Of a stretch of DNA of 64,000 nt, positions 47,250-58,199 are shown piece after piece. Position 1 is the first letter of the stretch; every line of letters starts with the position of its first letter. The stretch comes from Conoideocrella luteorostrata (lineage: Eukaryota > Ascomycota > Sordariomycetes > Hypocreales > Clavicipitaceae), in the NCBI GenBank assembly GCA_032433595.1, contig JASWJB010000093.1, forward strand, positions 1-64,000, given 5' to 3'. Below the pieces are notes generated by a model. It was not told where the DNA came from and ran no database searches. It worked only from the letters and a program-made list of their open reading frames with translations. A program made the translations under genes and the position numbers.

Positions 47250-49670
47250 ATGCCCGGGGAACGACTCAATGTCATTGCGCTAATATCAGGCGGCAAAGAC
47301 AGCTTCTACAGCCTTCTCCACTGTATGCACCATGGCCATCGCATCGTGGCATTGGCGAACCTATTCCCAAATGTCGACGGAAATCAGTCCTCAGAGGTCC
47401 AAGTCATCCGCCCAGATCAGCCAGTGGACTCATCATCATCTACACCGGCTGAAAATGATGCATCAGAGGATCTGAATAGTTTCATGTACCAGACTGTTGG
47501 ACATGAAGTCCTACCTCTTTTTGCCCAAGCCACAGGCCTACCACTCTACCGTCAACCCATACTCGGTAGTGCGGTCCGCCATGAAAGAGACTACGACTAC
47601 ACATTGGACGAGCAGGGTTCGGCACCTGCCGGTGACGAGACTGAGTCTATGCTCCCCCTGCTGAGAGCTGTCAAAGCTCATCACCCAGAGGCCAATGCTC
47701 TGTGCTCAGGCGCCATCCTATCAACATATCAGCGGACGAGGGTTGAGTCTGTGGCCCTGCGCTTGGGGCTCACCCCATTGTCCTACCTGTGGAAGTATCC
47801 AGTTTTGCCGCCCCTACATGGAGGCGCTGTAGATGAAGCTCAGCTGTTGAGGGATATGGCAGCTGTGGGGCTGGAGGCTAGAATCATCAAGGTTGCCAGC
47901 GCAGGACTTGATGAGACTCATCTATGGGAGAGACTCACGAGTGAGACTGGCGTGGATCGTATCAAAGCTTCGCTGCGCAGGTTCGGGGTCTCAGACGGGG
48001 CCTCTATCGGTGAGGGCGGTGAGTTTGAGACGTTGGTTGTAGATGGACCGGCAGCTTTGTTTCAAAAGCGAATCAGTGTCCCTGAGAATGGAAGAATGGT
48101 GATCCCAGATGGTGGCGGGTCTTTTTGGTTGATGCTTCGGGGGGCTCACCTCCAGGATAAGCTTGACAGTGCAGAGCAAGTTGCACATCTTTCAGTTCGC
48201 GAGCCTGGTCTTCTGGATGCGAGATTTCAGACAGTCTCGCAATCTTTACAGTCAAGTTCTATTAGCTACAAAGATGACGCTGCTATGAACACTTCTAAGC
48301 TTATAAACAAGTCTCTGGTGCAAGCCAATCTCGATATCGACAACATATACTGGGCTGTCATCGCGGACTCTCACCCCATTGGAAAGTCCATTCAACATGA
48401 AATGATCAATGTAGCTCAAAAAATTCAGTCTCTTTTATCGTCAAAGGGACTTGAATCTAGCGCAATCACAAGCGCAATCATCATCCTTCGGGACATGTCT
48501 GACTTTCTTAAAATCAACGAAGAATACGGAAAGCTCTTTCAAAAACCAAATCCACCATCCAGGATCACTATATCTAGCGGTGATCTAGTCCCAGAAGGCA
48601 GAAACGTTGTGATTTATCTCACAGTACCTGTGTCAAATTCCAAGGTCATCAGGAGTGGTCTACATGTTCAATCTAGATCATACTGGGCTCCAGCGAATAT
48701 TGGACCATACAGTCAAGCTGTAGAAACTGCCGTCACGGAGAATGGGGAACCTACCAACCTGCGTGTTGTTCGTATTGCTGGGCAAATACCCTTGATACCC
48801 GCTTCGATGGTACTGCCAACCCCATCAGAGACAGCACTACAAGACCAGGCCGTGCTGTCGCTCCAACACTTATGGAGGATAGGCTCAGACATGAAAGTCC
48901 AGTTTTGGACCAGTGCAGTGGCATATATTGCTCGGCAGCCAAGTGAAGGCTCTGCCAGAGAAAGCGCAAAGTTAGCTGGAAAACTTTGGCTACTTGCTCA
49001 TGGCTCGCCAGATGATGAGGACGAGGATGAAGAAGATGGGCCTGATCCCTGGGAACTGAAGCACAATATGCAGTACCAGTCTCTAGGAGAGGGCGAAGCA
49101 TGTGCGCCCCGTGCGTCTGTTCCTCACTGGTCGATTTTTACACTGAGCCAGCAAAACGAGCCAACCACTTGTATCCCTCCGGTCTTTGCAGCCGAGATTG
49201 AAAGCCTGCCGAGAGGATCTCTTGTGGAGTGGCATGCTCATGCTGGCCTCAAAGGAATTGAGGAAAACTCAGCTGAGCTTGTCCGTCACGCTTCTATACG
49301 GAATGGCCGGTGGATGGCCTGGCATCTTGTTGTAAAAAGTCATGCCACTGTGCTGTATACAACGATGGCCTACTCTCAAGATGATCATTCGGGCGCAACA
49401 AAGTTCCAGGCCCTGGAGCAAGAACTTAGCATCGCATATAAGGAGAGCCTAGGCGAGCTACAGCCAGGCGTGACTATTCCTGACCGTGTTGTACCGTATC
49501 TTGGATACGTGAATATGAACAAGGTGGGGGAATTATGGACGCGCAGCGATTCCGGTGTCCTCCCGCCATTTGCGGTAGTGCCTTGCCACTCTCTGTGGAG
49601 CTCAATTGGAGACAGACTTGGACTTGTGGCATTATACGAGACTATTCTTACGACGGGTAATGAGGAGTGA
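47250..49670 (+). CDS. DPH6: Diphthine-ammonia ligase, DPH6-like
   Basis: Intronless gene of 806 residues. The N-terminal ~270 residues form an adenine-nucleotide alpha-hydrolase (PP-loop) domain: the ATP-binding motif SGGKDS lies at 13-18, followed by FYSLLHCMHHGHRIVALANLFP, and EGGEFETLVVDGP (about 255-265) is a conserved family block. Two YjgF/RidA-like domains follow, roughly residues 290-460 and 470-780; the second opens with YWAPANIGPYSQAVETAV and RIAGQIPLIP. This order matches yeast Dph6, which amidates diphthine on elongation factor 2 with ATP and ammonium, the last step of diphthamide synthesis in the cytosol. Start chosen at the first ATG (context AGAATGCC), four residues before the strand that leads to the PP-loop. 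It is followed on the same strand by the DUF202 gene 530 nt on. Confidence 0.92.
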   Translation: MPGERLNVIALISGGKDSFYSLLHCMHHGHRIVALANLFPNVDGNQSSEVQVIRPDQPVDSSSSTPAENDASEDLNSFMYQTVGHEVLPLFAQATGLPLYRQPILGSAVRHERDYDYTLDEQGSAPAGDETESMLPLLRAVKAHHPEANALCSGAILSTYQRTRVESVALRLGLTPLSYLWKYPVLPPLHGGAVDEAQLLRDMAAVGLEARIIKVASAGLDETHLWERLTSETGVDRIKASLRRFGVSDGASIGEGGEFETLVVDGPAALFQKRISVPENGRMVIPDGGGSFWLMLRGAHLQDKLDSAEQVAHLSVREPGLLDARFQTVSQSLQSSSISYKDDAAMNTSKLINKSLVQANLDIDNIYWAVIADSHPIGKSIQHEMINVAQKIQSLLSSKGLESSAITSAIIILRDMSDFLKINEEYGKLFQKPNPPSRITISSGDLVPEGRNVVIYLTVPVSNSKVIRSGLHVQSRSYWAPANIGPYSQAVETAVTENGEPTNLRVVRIAGQIPLIPASMVLPTPSETALQDQAVLSLQHLWRIGSDMKVQFWTSAVAYIARQPSEGSARESAKLAGKLWLLAHGSPDDEDEDEEDGPDPWELKHNMQYQSLGEGEACAPRASVPHWSIFTLSQQNEPTTCIPPVFAAEIESLPRGSLVEWHAHAGLKGIEENSAELVRHASIRNGRWMAWHLVVKSHATVLYTTMAYSQDDHSGATKFQALEQELSIAYKESLGELQPGVTIPDRVVPYLGYVNMNKVGELWTRSDSGVLPPFAVVPCHSLWSSIGDRLGLVALYETILTTGNEE

Positions 49671-50203
49671 CGATGCGGCATGCAAACTTGTCTACCGGTT
49701 AATCGTCTGCAAGGTGACTTGATTGTAAAAATGGGAAGCGAGATGTAACCATTAAAGAGAAGACAATATAGTCAAGAGCAAAGCAACAATGTAAATCTAC
49801 AGCGCGTGATGCGGATGCTGACCGTCAATATTCACAACGGAGATGGACAGCATGACGTTGAAGATGGTGGCTATGCGCATCTCGCCCCCGCACCCAAGGA
49901 CAAGCTTTTTGATAGTGCACGAAAGAAACAGTAGATTTCTAGGTGTCGATCGGCTGGATCCGTCGAAGGCTAATAACGGTCGTGGAGCCGCTCTAGCTAG
50001 CAGCTAGTTACGCCAATTGACGTGACGCCGTCTCCGAAGCACGCCATGCGTCTCTGCCCAATCCTCCGAGTGTGTAACACCAACCATGGCACTGCCAACC
50101 ACGCCCAAGGCAGGTAAAACGTGCGGGATACGGAGTGTAGAGCTGCTGCTTGTCGCCGTACATCCTATCTTATCGATCTGAAGTCCCTATCAGGCCGCGG
50201 GTC
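49671..50203. other. Intergenic region between DPH6-like and DUF202 genes
   Basis: About 530 nt with an AT-rich start (likely 3'-UTR) and no open frame worth calling. An imperfect member of the 9-mer family (ATACGGAGTG) lies near 50129. Confidence 0.4.
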
Positions 50204-51228
50204 ATGGGAGATAACCCAGGTTCGCAGGCAAGTGCCGGCACTGGTGGGCCGCCCCGTCAGTCTTCCAGCGTGTCGCGTCGGCGGCAATCGACAAGCGAGC
50301 GCCTGAATGAAATCCTCGAGGTGAGTTGAATTTTCACGCTTTCCCCAAGACATTGTAGCCCCAATCGTTTGGGCCTGGGACGCAATATCTGTTTTTACCA
50401 ACAAGTCATTCTTAGAGTGGACGTGATCGTGCCGATACTATGGGAGGGGACACTGCACAGCTGAACCGAAGGCTCTCGAGCCAAGCAATTGCTGCGGAGG
50501 ACGAAGCCTCGCCCGATGAAACCACAGGGATAGTATCCCGGGGATCCGGCCAGAACTATCAAGCATTATACATTGCTGGCACAAACCGCTCAAAACGCTC
50601 CATATATCGACGGCCGAGTCGGACTACAGCTGCCGAGGAGGTGCCTTGTCAAGAAAACGCAGATGATCAAGACCAGGGCGACAGCGGTGGCGAAGAGCCT
50701 AGATCGTGGCTGAGACAAAAGCTTGGGTCTTTGCAATCAATTGAGTTGAAAAACAAAGGAAGCGTTGCGCGAGACCATCTCGCACTGGGTATGTGATGCA
50801 GAGTTCAATGGCTACCAGCAATAGAGACCAAGGAAGAGTCGTTTTGACTGACGTGATATCATCTGGTGGGGTTACCAGAACGAACATTTCTCGCCTGGCT
50901 ACGCACATCTCTAGCATTCGCGTCCATCGGTATTGCCGTAACCCAGCTCTTCCGCTTAAACACAACGATATCTGATGGAAATGGAAGTTCTGAAAACGCA
51001 ACCCTCCGGAGGCTGGGCAAGCCGCTTGGGTCGGCATTTCTGGGAATTAGCATCCTGACGCTACTGCTGGGGACGAGGAGATATTTTCACGGACAGGAAT
51101 GGGTGATTAAGGGGAAGTTCCCGGCCAGTAGGGGGACAATTATACTTCTCGCATTAGTGGCGCTGGCGATTATGATTGTTTCGTTGGTGGTTGTGATAGT
51201 GATTCATCCGCGGGCGGATGAGCTATGA
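50204..51228 (+). CDS. DUF202 family membrane protein
   Basis: Three exons, 50204-50320, 50416-50788 and 50879-51228, give 279 residues. The first ~165 residues are hydrophilic, Ser/Arg/Glu-rich and probably cytosolic and disordered. The DUF202 domain begins around ARDHLALGERTFLAWLRTSLAFASIGIAVTQLF, the family signature and first membrane segment, followed by a second (SAFLGISILTLLLG) and third (GTIILLALVALAIMIVSLVVVIV) membrane helix and a short tail. The fold is shared with the small VTC-complex subunit and bacterial YidH-type proteins; the membrane it occupies cannot be told from sequence. The codon for Glu of GERTF is split by the second intron, which confirms that junction. Start is the first ATG of the exon with a good donor 117 nt later. 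Confidence 0.85.
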
Positions 51229-51655
51229 AGGAATTGGCTATGTTGATTTCCGTAGAAAACATGGTTTGATAATGTGATAATTTATAATTGATCAATTGGA
51301 CGCCATGTGATGTCTTGGGTACTGTATGTGAGCTGTTGTATTGTAATACGAATCCACCGCATTTACTGCAGAGTATGCATCGACTCTGCGTTGCGGCTTA
51401 AGCTCTTTCGAGAGCTACAAGCTTTCCCATGTGGGGGGTGATGTCAGAATCAGACCTCAATCTGTGGTGGGGTACGGGTGCGTGAACTCGAAAGCCACAA
51501 TGTTTACTCAAATCCATCAAACGTCAATGAATTAATTATTGCTTTGGTTATCCTGTGGGACAAACCGGTTTCTGCAAACTAGCACAACCGCGTTTTTGAT
51601 TTCTTCATTATCCATCTTGCATTGTCTTCGCGGAGCTCCTACAGCCAAGACCAAA
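51229..51655. other. Short intergenic region upstream of the helicase gene
   Basis: About 430 nt. The reading frame of the helicase stays open upstream to 51539, but that stretch lacks similarity to the family; it is more likely leader sequence. No distinct regulatory word seen. Confidence 0.4.
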
Positions 51656-54159
51656 ATGCCGTCGTCCAAGGACCCAATCGACGTTCCTTCCTTTGCCAGC
51701 ACACAGCTTGCCCTTCTGGATCGAGAGCTCCAGAGCGAAGTCGACGAGACCAGCCAGCTCATCTCCAGCCACAGCCCTACCGGCCTACAACGAGCAGGAC
51801 TAGCCATCACCAACCTTCTGATTTCCTCTCAACGGACAGGTCTCGGAGGTAAAACGCTTCTCGAGCTAAGCCCCGATACTGCAAATTCCACTACCGGCGA
51901 GCTGCCTGAACATGGAGTTCGCACCGGGGATATTGTTCTTGTAGCTGAACAGCCAGCTGGCAGTGCGAAGAAGAGAGAAGTCAAAGAGTTAGAGAAGAAG
52001 GGCTCGAGAGGTGTGGTGACCAAAGTGCACCGGGGGTCTGTTTATGTGGCGTTGGATGATGGGAAAGAAGAGGTGTCATTTTCGGGGAGGGTGTGGCTCG
52101 TCAAACTGGCTGATGAAGTCACATATAGACGGTGAGTTAGAGAGCTGCAAGTTTTGACCTAAATTTTCGCATCTGACAAAGAAAAAAGGATGAACCAAGC
52201 CATGGAAAAATTGAAGAAGATGAGCGAGGCAGAGTATTCCAGCTTTATAAGAGTTCTATTTGGCTTGTCTAGCCCATCCCCTGTTGTCCAAGATCTTGAG
52301 AATGATGCGGCGCTCAATAACATGGAGTGGGTTGATCCTACATTGGACGATTCTCAAAAAGATGCCATTCGGTTTGCGTTGGCTTCCAGAGAGATTGCTT
52401 TGATCCACGGACCACCGGGGGTAAGAATTCGACCCGAACCCCTTCAGGTGTTGGATGTGCCGGCATGACAAGAAATGCTGATCTTGTGGTAGACCGGCAA
52501 AACACACACACTGATAGAGCTGATTCTCCAATTTATTAAACGAAAGCAAAGGATTCTAGTATGCGGCCCGTCCAACATATCGGTTGATAACATTGTGGAA
52601 CGACTCTCACCACACAAAGTGCCTATTCTTCGCCTCGGCCATCCAGCTCGCCTTCTTCCCTCTGTTCTGAACCACTCGCTGGATGTTCTCACCAACACTT
52701 CAGAAGCGGGTGCAATTGTGAAAGATGTTCGAGCAGAAATGGATTCAAAGCAGGCATCTATTAAAAAGACCAAGAGCGGCAAGGAGCGACGGGAAATATA
52801 CGCCGATCTAAGAGAACTAAGAAAGGAGTATCGCGAACGAGAGCGCAGATGCGTCAGCAATCTGGTAGCAGGAAGCAAAGTTGTTCTGGCTACACTACAC
52901 GGCGCTGGTGGGTTTCAACTGCGAAATGAAGAGTTTGACGTAGTTATCATTGATGAGGCTAGTCAGGCGCTGGAGGCTCAGTGCTGGGTGCCGTTATTAT
53001 CTGCAAGAAAGGCTGTTTGTGCCGGTGATCATTTGCAGCTACCGCCAACGATCAAGTCACTGAATTCAAAGGGTAGCGTAAAAGTCCAGGATGAGAAGAC
53101 GCCGATTATCAAGGGCATGAGTCTCGAAACTACCTTGTTCGACCGTCTCTTGGCCCTCCATGGACCAGCTATCAAGAAAATGCTCACGACTCAATACCGA
53201 ATGCACGAAAACATTATGCGGTTTCCGTCAGATGAGCTGTACGAGTCAAAACTCGTAGCTGCAGATGCAGTTAAGGCGCGGCTACTCAAAGACTTGGAAT
53301 ACGACGTACAAGCCAACGAGGATACGACCGTGCCAGTCATTTTCATCGATACGCAGGGCGGAGATTTCCCCGAGAAGAACGAGGATAATGACAAGGAGAA
53401 TCCCAAGAAAGGCAGAACCAGCCTACACAGCGAAAGCAAGAGCAATGAAATGGAAGCAGCATTAGTTCGGCAGCACGTTGGACAGTTGGTGGATGCAGGA
53501 GTGCGACCAGAAGATATTGCTGTTGTTACACCTTACAATGCACAGGTATGTCTTTTGTTCTGCGTTATTACTGTTCAAATAATACATGTCTAACCCGGAT
53601 GGACTTCTCCAAGTTGGGCGTGCTTGCTCCTTTGAAAGAAAAATTCCCTGGTATAGAACTTGGAAGCGTGGATGGCTTCCAGGGGCGTGAGAAAGAAGCC
53701 GTGCTGGTTAGTCTGGTTCGAAGCAACTCTGATGGAGAGGTGGGATTTCTGGGCGAAAAACGAAGGCTGAACGGTGCGACCAACCCAAGCTAATGCTTTC
53801 TATTGCTTTAACCCTTCCGCACAGCCCATGTATGATATACTGTTGGTGATCAAGTTACTGACCATGCTATGCAGTGGCCATGACTCGACCTAAGAGATCG
53901 CTTACCGTTATCGGAGATTCGGAAACAGTGAAGAGGTAAGCATTCTGGGATAGATGACCGCCCTTTATTACTGAGATTCTTTGTGGATAAAGCGCCTGAA
54001 TCCATGCCTCATTGCATGACGATGATCATATTCATACGTATTGAGAGCTAATCATAATATCCAAAAAGGGGAAGCCACTTTCTCAAAAAGTGGATGGAGT
54101 TTCTCGAGGACAATGCTGACCTGCGATATCCCGACATATCCACCATTGCGAATGACTAG
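51656..54159 (+). CDS. IGHMBP2/Hcs1-like SF1B DNA/RNA helicase
   Basis: Six exons: 51656-52131, 52189-52420, 52493-53545, 53614-53773, 53875-53935 and 54069-54159, giving 690 residues, close to yeast Hcs1. The N-terminal ~160 residues include an SH3-like beta-barrel ([17 protein letters not shown]). Helicase motifs: Walker A GPPGTGKT at 233-240, split exactly by an intron after GPPG; Walker B DEAS at 390-393; GDHLQLPPT (motif III); [10 protein letters not shown] (motif IV); [12 protein letters not shown] (motif V) and [16 protein letters not shown] (motif VI). It belongs to the UPF1-like SF1B helicases; relatives unwind 5'-3' DNA and RNA and associate with DNA polymerase alpha or ribosomes. 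No R3H or zinc finger is present at the C-terminus, as in the yeast protein. The fourth exon's acceptor is CCAAG rather than a YAG. The last two introns are set by motif VI and the closing frame. Confidence 0.92.
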
Positions 54160-55300
54160 AGCATTGTTGGGCTATACCTTACAAGGGCTTCGGCATGATG
54201 TTGCAAGGAGCAAGGCTTTAAACTGGGCTGAAACGACTCAGAGACTTGGCTAAATATGGAAAAAGAAAGTCAAGTTAAAGGATGAACTAACAATATATAT
54301 TACTGAAAAAGTTCATCGGATTCATGCGCCAGGTTCAAGAGTATGGGGTGGGCTTGTACTCCGTACCGGGAGGCGGGATTTAGTTACCCTCCACTTCCCT
54401 GTGTCGGTCCTGGTTTCAGGTAGCATTGGCTGCGGGACTGGGGGGTTGGCTGCCCCCGGGTTTGTGGTCGTGTGATTGCTAGAGCGGGAGAACTTTCTGT
54501 AAAACTGGGGACACCAAGAGTGTTATGCCCTGAGAGGATTTGTGTCATGAATTGGATGACTTTTTGTTAAGGCCTTGAACTGGTCCAGATTGAGGTAAGC
54601 TCCTTAACTTGCGACGAATCTCTATTCCGAGAAATCCGCAAGGCGTACGAACAAGTCTTGGAGGGATCATGCTTGGAAACCGTCCATGATTTTCCCTCAA
54701 CGTTTGCGCAAAATAATATCACAGGCTCCTGAATTCCTCTCGGGGATCGGCGATATGCTTTCCTCGACCCATCTTTACAAGGTTGCCTCTGGGGATTTCG
54801 TCGAAGTAGGTTTTCCGCTTGAAACTTGAGTTGAAGAATGTAATGATTTATGACGTGCATTAGTTTCAACTCGTACCCATTAGAGACACCATATCTCGCT
54901 GCTTTGCTGACTATTTATCTTGCATATCAATACTTCGCTTGGAAGGAGAATACATAGCTTGTCGTTGATATTTGCTCATGACCGATTTCCTAGTACCATC
55001 TGTTTTAGACAACAGCACCCTTGCATGGTGGGAAACAGTCGGCGTTTCGGATCGCCAGTATCACGGTCATCGACAGTAGAATAGATACTGTACTGTAACG
55101 GTTGAAATGAGTGTCAACCGTTTAAACTGTCTTACGAGCTGCCTAATCTGACGTTTACGGGGAGTCGTGCACCGACAAGGTCCGTAATATGGACAATTGC
55201 TCTGCAAGTGCCACTTTTGGCGCGATTATGGCCAACAGTACGATTAAGTTTGTCATTCACAAACTGTGCAGCTAACAAAGTTTCTCAGTACATCTGGACT
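54160..55300. other. Intergenic region with a coding-like remnant
   Basis: About 1.1 kb with no intact gene. It includes one 9-mer copy (54357) and a frameshifted protein-like stretch described separately (about 54570-54860). The rest looks non-coding. Confidence 0.4.
54570..54862 (+). pseudogene. Frameshifted coding-like remnant
   Basis: Three plus-strand frames read in relay look like one protein: about 54580-54670 gives LTCDESLFREIRKAYEQV, about 54660-54825 in another frame gives an open stretch of 50+ codons (HAWKPSMIFPQRL..., VASGDFVEVGFPLE), and about 54822-54862 gives KLELKNVMIYDVH. The phrase CDE-FFRE-IRK-Y is reminiscent of a C-terminal module found in many fungal accessory proteins, but I recall this only loosely. 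No start, no intact frame; best seen as a decayed gene end. Confidence 0.3.
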
Positions 55301-55528
55301 TCACAAGACGCCCACGTCCAAGAGCGCATTCTTCAGATCATCGATGCCCTCAAGCTTGGGAAGTGGCTTTCCAGCATTAAAAACCTTGTGGTTTCCAGTA
55401 GTCATCTTAGAATGGGTTTCACTGGCTTGGCAAGCGTGGGGACCGTTGGGACCGTTTTCGAAGTGCCACCCTGTGACTTGAGTTGGAGAACAACCCTTGA
55501 ACGCGTCCGATTCGGTTGATTGACTCAT
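55301..55528 (-). CDS. Small hypothetical protein
   Basis: A 75-residue ORF beginning MSQSTESDAFKGCSPTQVTG and ending KLEGIDDLKNALLDVGVL. The composition is even and hydrophilic, with a HxxxxH spacing of conserved-looking His/Lys residues and an amphipathic C-terminal helix (IDDLKNALLDV), unlike the low-complexity ORFs elsewhere. There is no signal peptide or membrane segment. I do not recognise the family. A start one codon upstream (55531) is possible. Its neighbours are a gene remnant and the SRPK-like kinase, so it sits in accessory ground. It could also be a chance ORF. Confidence 0.4.
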   Translation of the reverse strand: MSQSTESDAFKGCSPTQVTGWHFENGPNGPHACQASETHSKMTTGNHKVFNAGKPLPKLEGIDDLKNALLDVGVL

Positions 55529-55531
55529 CAC

Positions 55532-56120
55532 GTAGTTTAGTCGCTGGGGCGGGGCCGAAGATGCTGCTGCTCTTTAACAGACGGCCGCTTCTTCAGAAAG
55601 ACGCCTCGTACCACGTGGCCATGCGCTGTGCAAATTGACGGCGCAGCAATTGTCGGGCCGAATTAAACCGCACTCACTTGTCATTCTGAACCCCTTAGAA
55701 TGGGACTCCGTGTTGCGCATGCAGCCGGGGACAATGTACGTAAAATAGGCGAATCCTGTTTTGGACTATGGCAGCTAGAAGCACTTCATCGACCCACGAT
55801 TCCACCCACAACTTGAATTTGTCAGATTCGGAGTTGGCTACTTGGATCTCGGAGAGTCCTTGGTTGGAGCATCACGCGGCAATTGTGCTGCTTTGAAGTC
55901 GATATGTGGCAAAAGCATACTATCCAGCCTCTGCTGAGAATGTCATTAAGGTAGTGGATGTATCTGTACGCCACGCCTCCTGAAGTTGAGCACTTGGCGC
56001 GCGATAGGTTATTGGCGCAACAGCCGGTCACGTGACCCTTCCCTGGGATCAAATGAAGATCCCCACTCGGGCAACTGACTCCAAGCTAGGTCAGCTACCT
56101 TTTACAACATCATCTGTGCG
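55532..56120. other. Intergenic region upstream of the SRPK-like gene
   Basis: About 590 nt between two divergent genes. TCACGTGACC at 56026-56035 contains CACGTG about 90 nt before the kinase start and could be a promoter element. No other feature stands out. Confidence 0.35.
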
Positions 56121-57665
56121 ATGAATTCAATCAAGACATCCGTAATGAAAGCACGGTCTCGTGTTTCGAAGCTATTCGTACCGAAATTGCAGCTCGCATC
56201 GGTTGTACACAAAAATCTAGCCATAGAAGAACCAGATTATTACAAACCTGGCGGGTTTCATCCTATTTCGCTTGGCGATACATTTCACCACGATCAATAT
56301 ACCATCTTAAGAAAGCTAGGTTATGGGCAATATTCTACAGTTTGGTTAGCTAGGGACTTAAAGTATATTATTCGTCGTCGTTGTATTCACAGCTGACAAG
56401 AGGTAGATGCCGAAGATATGTAGCGCTCAAGATGTTGAGAGCTGATTGTTATGGTGGCCCCCATGATATTTTTGAGACAGAGATTCTCTCAAAAATTTGC
56501 GACGTATCAAGACAGAGTTCTCATGATGGCAGTGCTCATGTCTTGCATCTCCTCGACAAATTTCAGCATCATGGACCGAACGGCGAACATGTTTGCCTTG
56601 TGTTTGACGTACTAGGACACCACTTGGATTTCCAAACAGCGAAATACGACGATGGGAAATTACCCGTAAAGACCGTGAAGTTAATTGCAACACAGCTTCT
56701 GCTAGGACTTGATTATCTTCACAGAGAGTGTGGTATTATTCATACTGGTATGAGATAGCATCGGATAAATATCTTCCTTTTTTGTTTTGCTAAAACCCGC
56801 TACTCTTAAATAGATCTAAAACCGACGAATATACTCTTGGAGTTAGAAAACTCAGACAATACTATTTCGCAATACCTATCGACAGTCCCGCCGCGGATAG
56901 CAGATCTCGAACGTGGTGGACCTCCGCTCCGCGAGGTTATCACAACACCACCAATTTCAGAAATAATGCGTCCCAATGTTAGAATCATTGACTTTGGTAT
57001 CGGTAGGCAGATCCATATCCTAGCCATCCAATTTGAATCTCACCTTTTCATAGCATCTTGGAGAGACAATCATTTATCAGATATGATCCAGTCACAGGCT
57101 TTGAGGACACCAGAAGTAACTATCGGTGCCCCGTGGGATACTGGTGTCGATATATGGAGCCTCGGATGTCTTGTAAGAGTCTCTTACTGGGTTATGCACC
57201 ATATGAACTCTGCTGATATTCAATTATTAGATTTTAGAGCTTATCCAAGGAATAATTCTCTTCTCCGGCAAAGCTTCACCAAAAGGGACTTGGACCGCTG
57301 AAGATGACCATCTAGCAAAAATTATCGAGGTCCTTGGTCCTTTCCCACCCTCTTTTATTAAACAGGGAAGACGTGCAGCACAATTTTTTGATAGCCAAGG
57401 TATATTTCCTTCTACTAACAATATCTACTTGTTTGTCTAATGCATGTTCGCTGCAGGAAGTCTTGTTCGAATCCCGAGCCTGAAGTCTACGACCCTTAAA
57501 CGTTTGGTAAACGGCACATCGAAGCCGTTTCTGAAGCCCGAAGATATGCTTGATCATGAAGTCGATATATTTATTGACTTCATTAAGGGCATGCTGACGA
57601 TTGATCCAAGCTGTAGGAAGACCGCGGCAGAACTGCTGCGACATGAGTGGATTCACCCATCGTGA
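56121..57665 (+). CDS. SRPK-like serine/threonine protein kinase
   Basis: Six exons: 56121-56362, 56407-56747, 56814-57002, 57054-57172, 57231-57399 and 57457-57665, giving 422 residues. Catalytic features are complete: glycine loop GYGQYS (67-72) in LRKLGYGQYSTVWLARD, VALK lysine K89, HTDLKPTN with D195, DFGIASW at 254-260 (SRPKs have a similar D-G-x-A-C/S-W) and RTPEV in place of APE, all hallmarks of SR-protein kinases, with the usual spacer between the two lobes shortened to about 40 residues. Relatives phosphorylate Arg-Ser-rich splicing factors; fungi carry many lineage-specific copies with unknown targets. The first intron is only 44 nt; three AG acceptors (56400, 56406, 56415) keep the frame, and 56406 gives the family's spacing between WLARD and YVALK. 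It ends 175 nt from a truncated CK1-like gene on the other strand. Confidence 0.85.
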
Positions 57666-57839
57666 ACATATCAGGTAAACTAGCATATATCAAGGCAAGG
57701 GGCAACTGGAAAAGTGACAAATGCAGCTTGTGGTTTAAGCAAGGGATAAATCAAGGGTTGAGTGAAATCCTGTTTCGAGGCCGCACTCTGGCCCTTTGCA
57801 GCTCGCGCCGCCCAATCGTCATCACGTCTTGGCTGGCGG

Positions 57840-58199
57840 CTATGCATATTTCCATGGTATTCCAATGCCCCCAGAGAGCGCTACATATGCTTCCGCCTCA
57901 GTTCGCAGTAGCTCACCACCATCGCGGATAAGCATAAGCTTGATTGCGACCTCATCATCCAGCTGCGTTGTGTCAGTTTTCAGCGTTAAGAGCTTATCCC
58001 TCACATTCATGTCAATCCCTGGCGAGGTTAGAGCTTAGTTCGCGCGAAGAAAGCATGCACCTACCAGCGTAGACGAGGCCGAACCCACCAGCACCAATTT
58101 TGCGGTCGATGCGATATCGCCCATTCACAAGAATATCCTATGATGGAACTCAATGTCGGATGGTCGTAAGTTTTAATCCTTGAGGGCGAATACCTTCAT
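57840..58199 (-). pseudogene. Truncated CK1-like protein kinase gene
   Basis: Three exons on the minus strand, 58194-58199, 58065-58137 and 57840-58018, encode only 85 residues. They read MKDILVNGRYRIDRKIGAG, the glycine loop GAGGFG, then VYAG, an acidic linker, EVAIKLML with the VAIK lysine, and AEAYVALSGGIGIPWKYA before a TAG stop. This is the N-lobe of a casein-kinase-1-like protein (compare the family's GR-YR-I-G-KIG-GSFG...VAIK...Y..L.GG.GIP). Everything from the catalytic loop on is missing: beyond the stop toward 57666 no frame resumes kinase sequence. The two introns (56 and 46 nt) still have good splice signals. It is most likely a partial copy or 3'-deleted gene; a short expressed fragment cannot be excluded. 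Confidence 0.7.

Noticed and set aside
51539..51655. Upstream extension of the helicase frame by 39 codons
   Set aside because: No similarity to the family and no ATG at its beginning; the ATG at 51656 gives a normal N-terminus.
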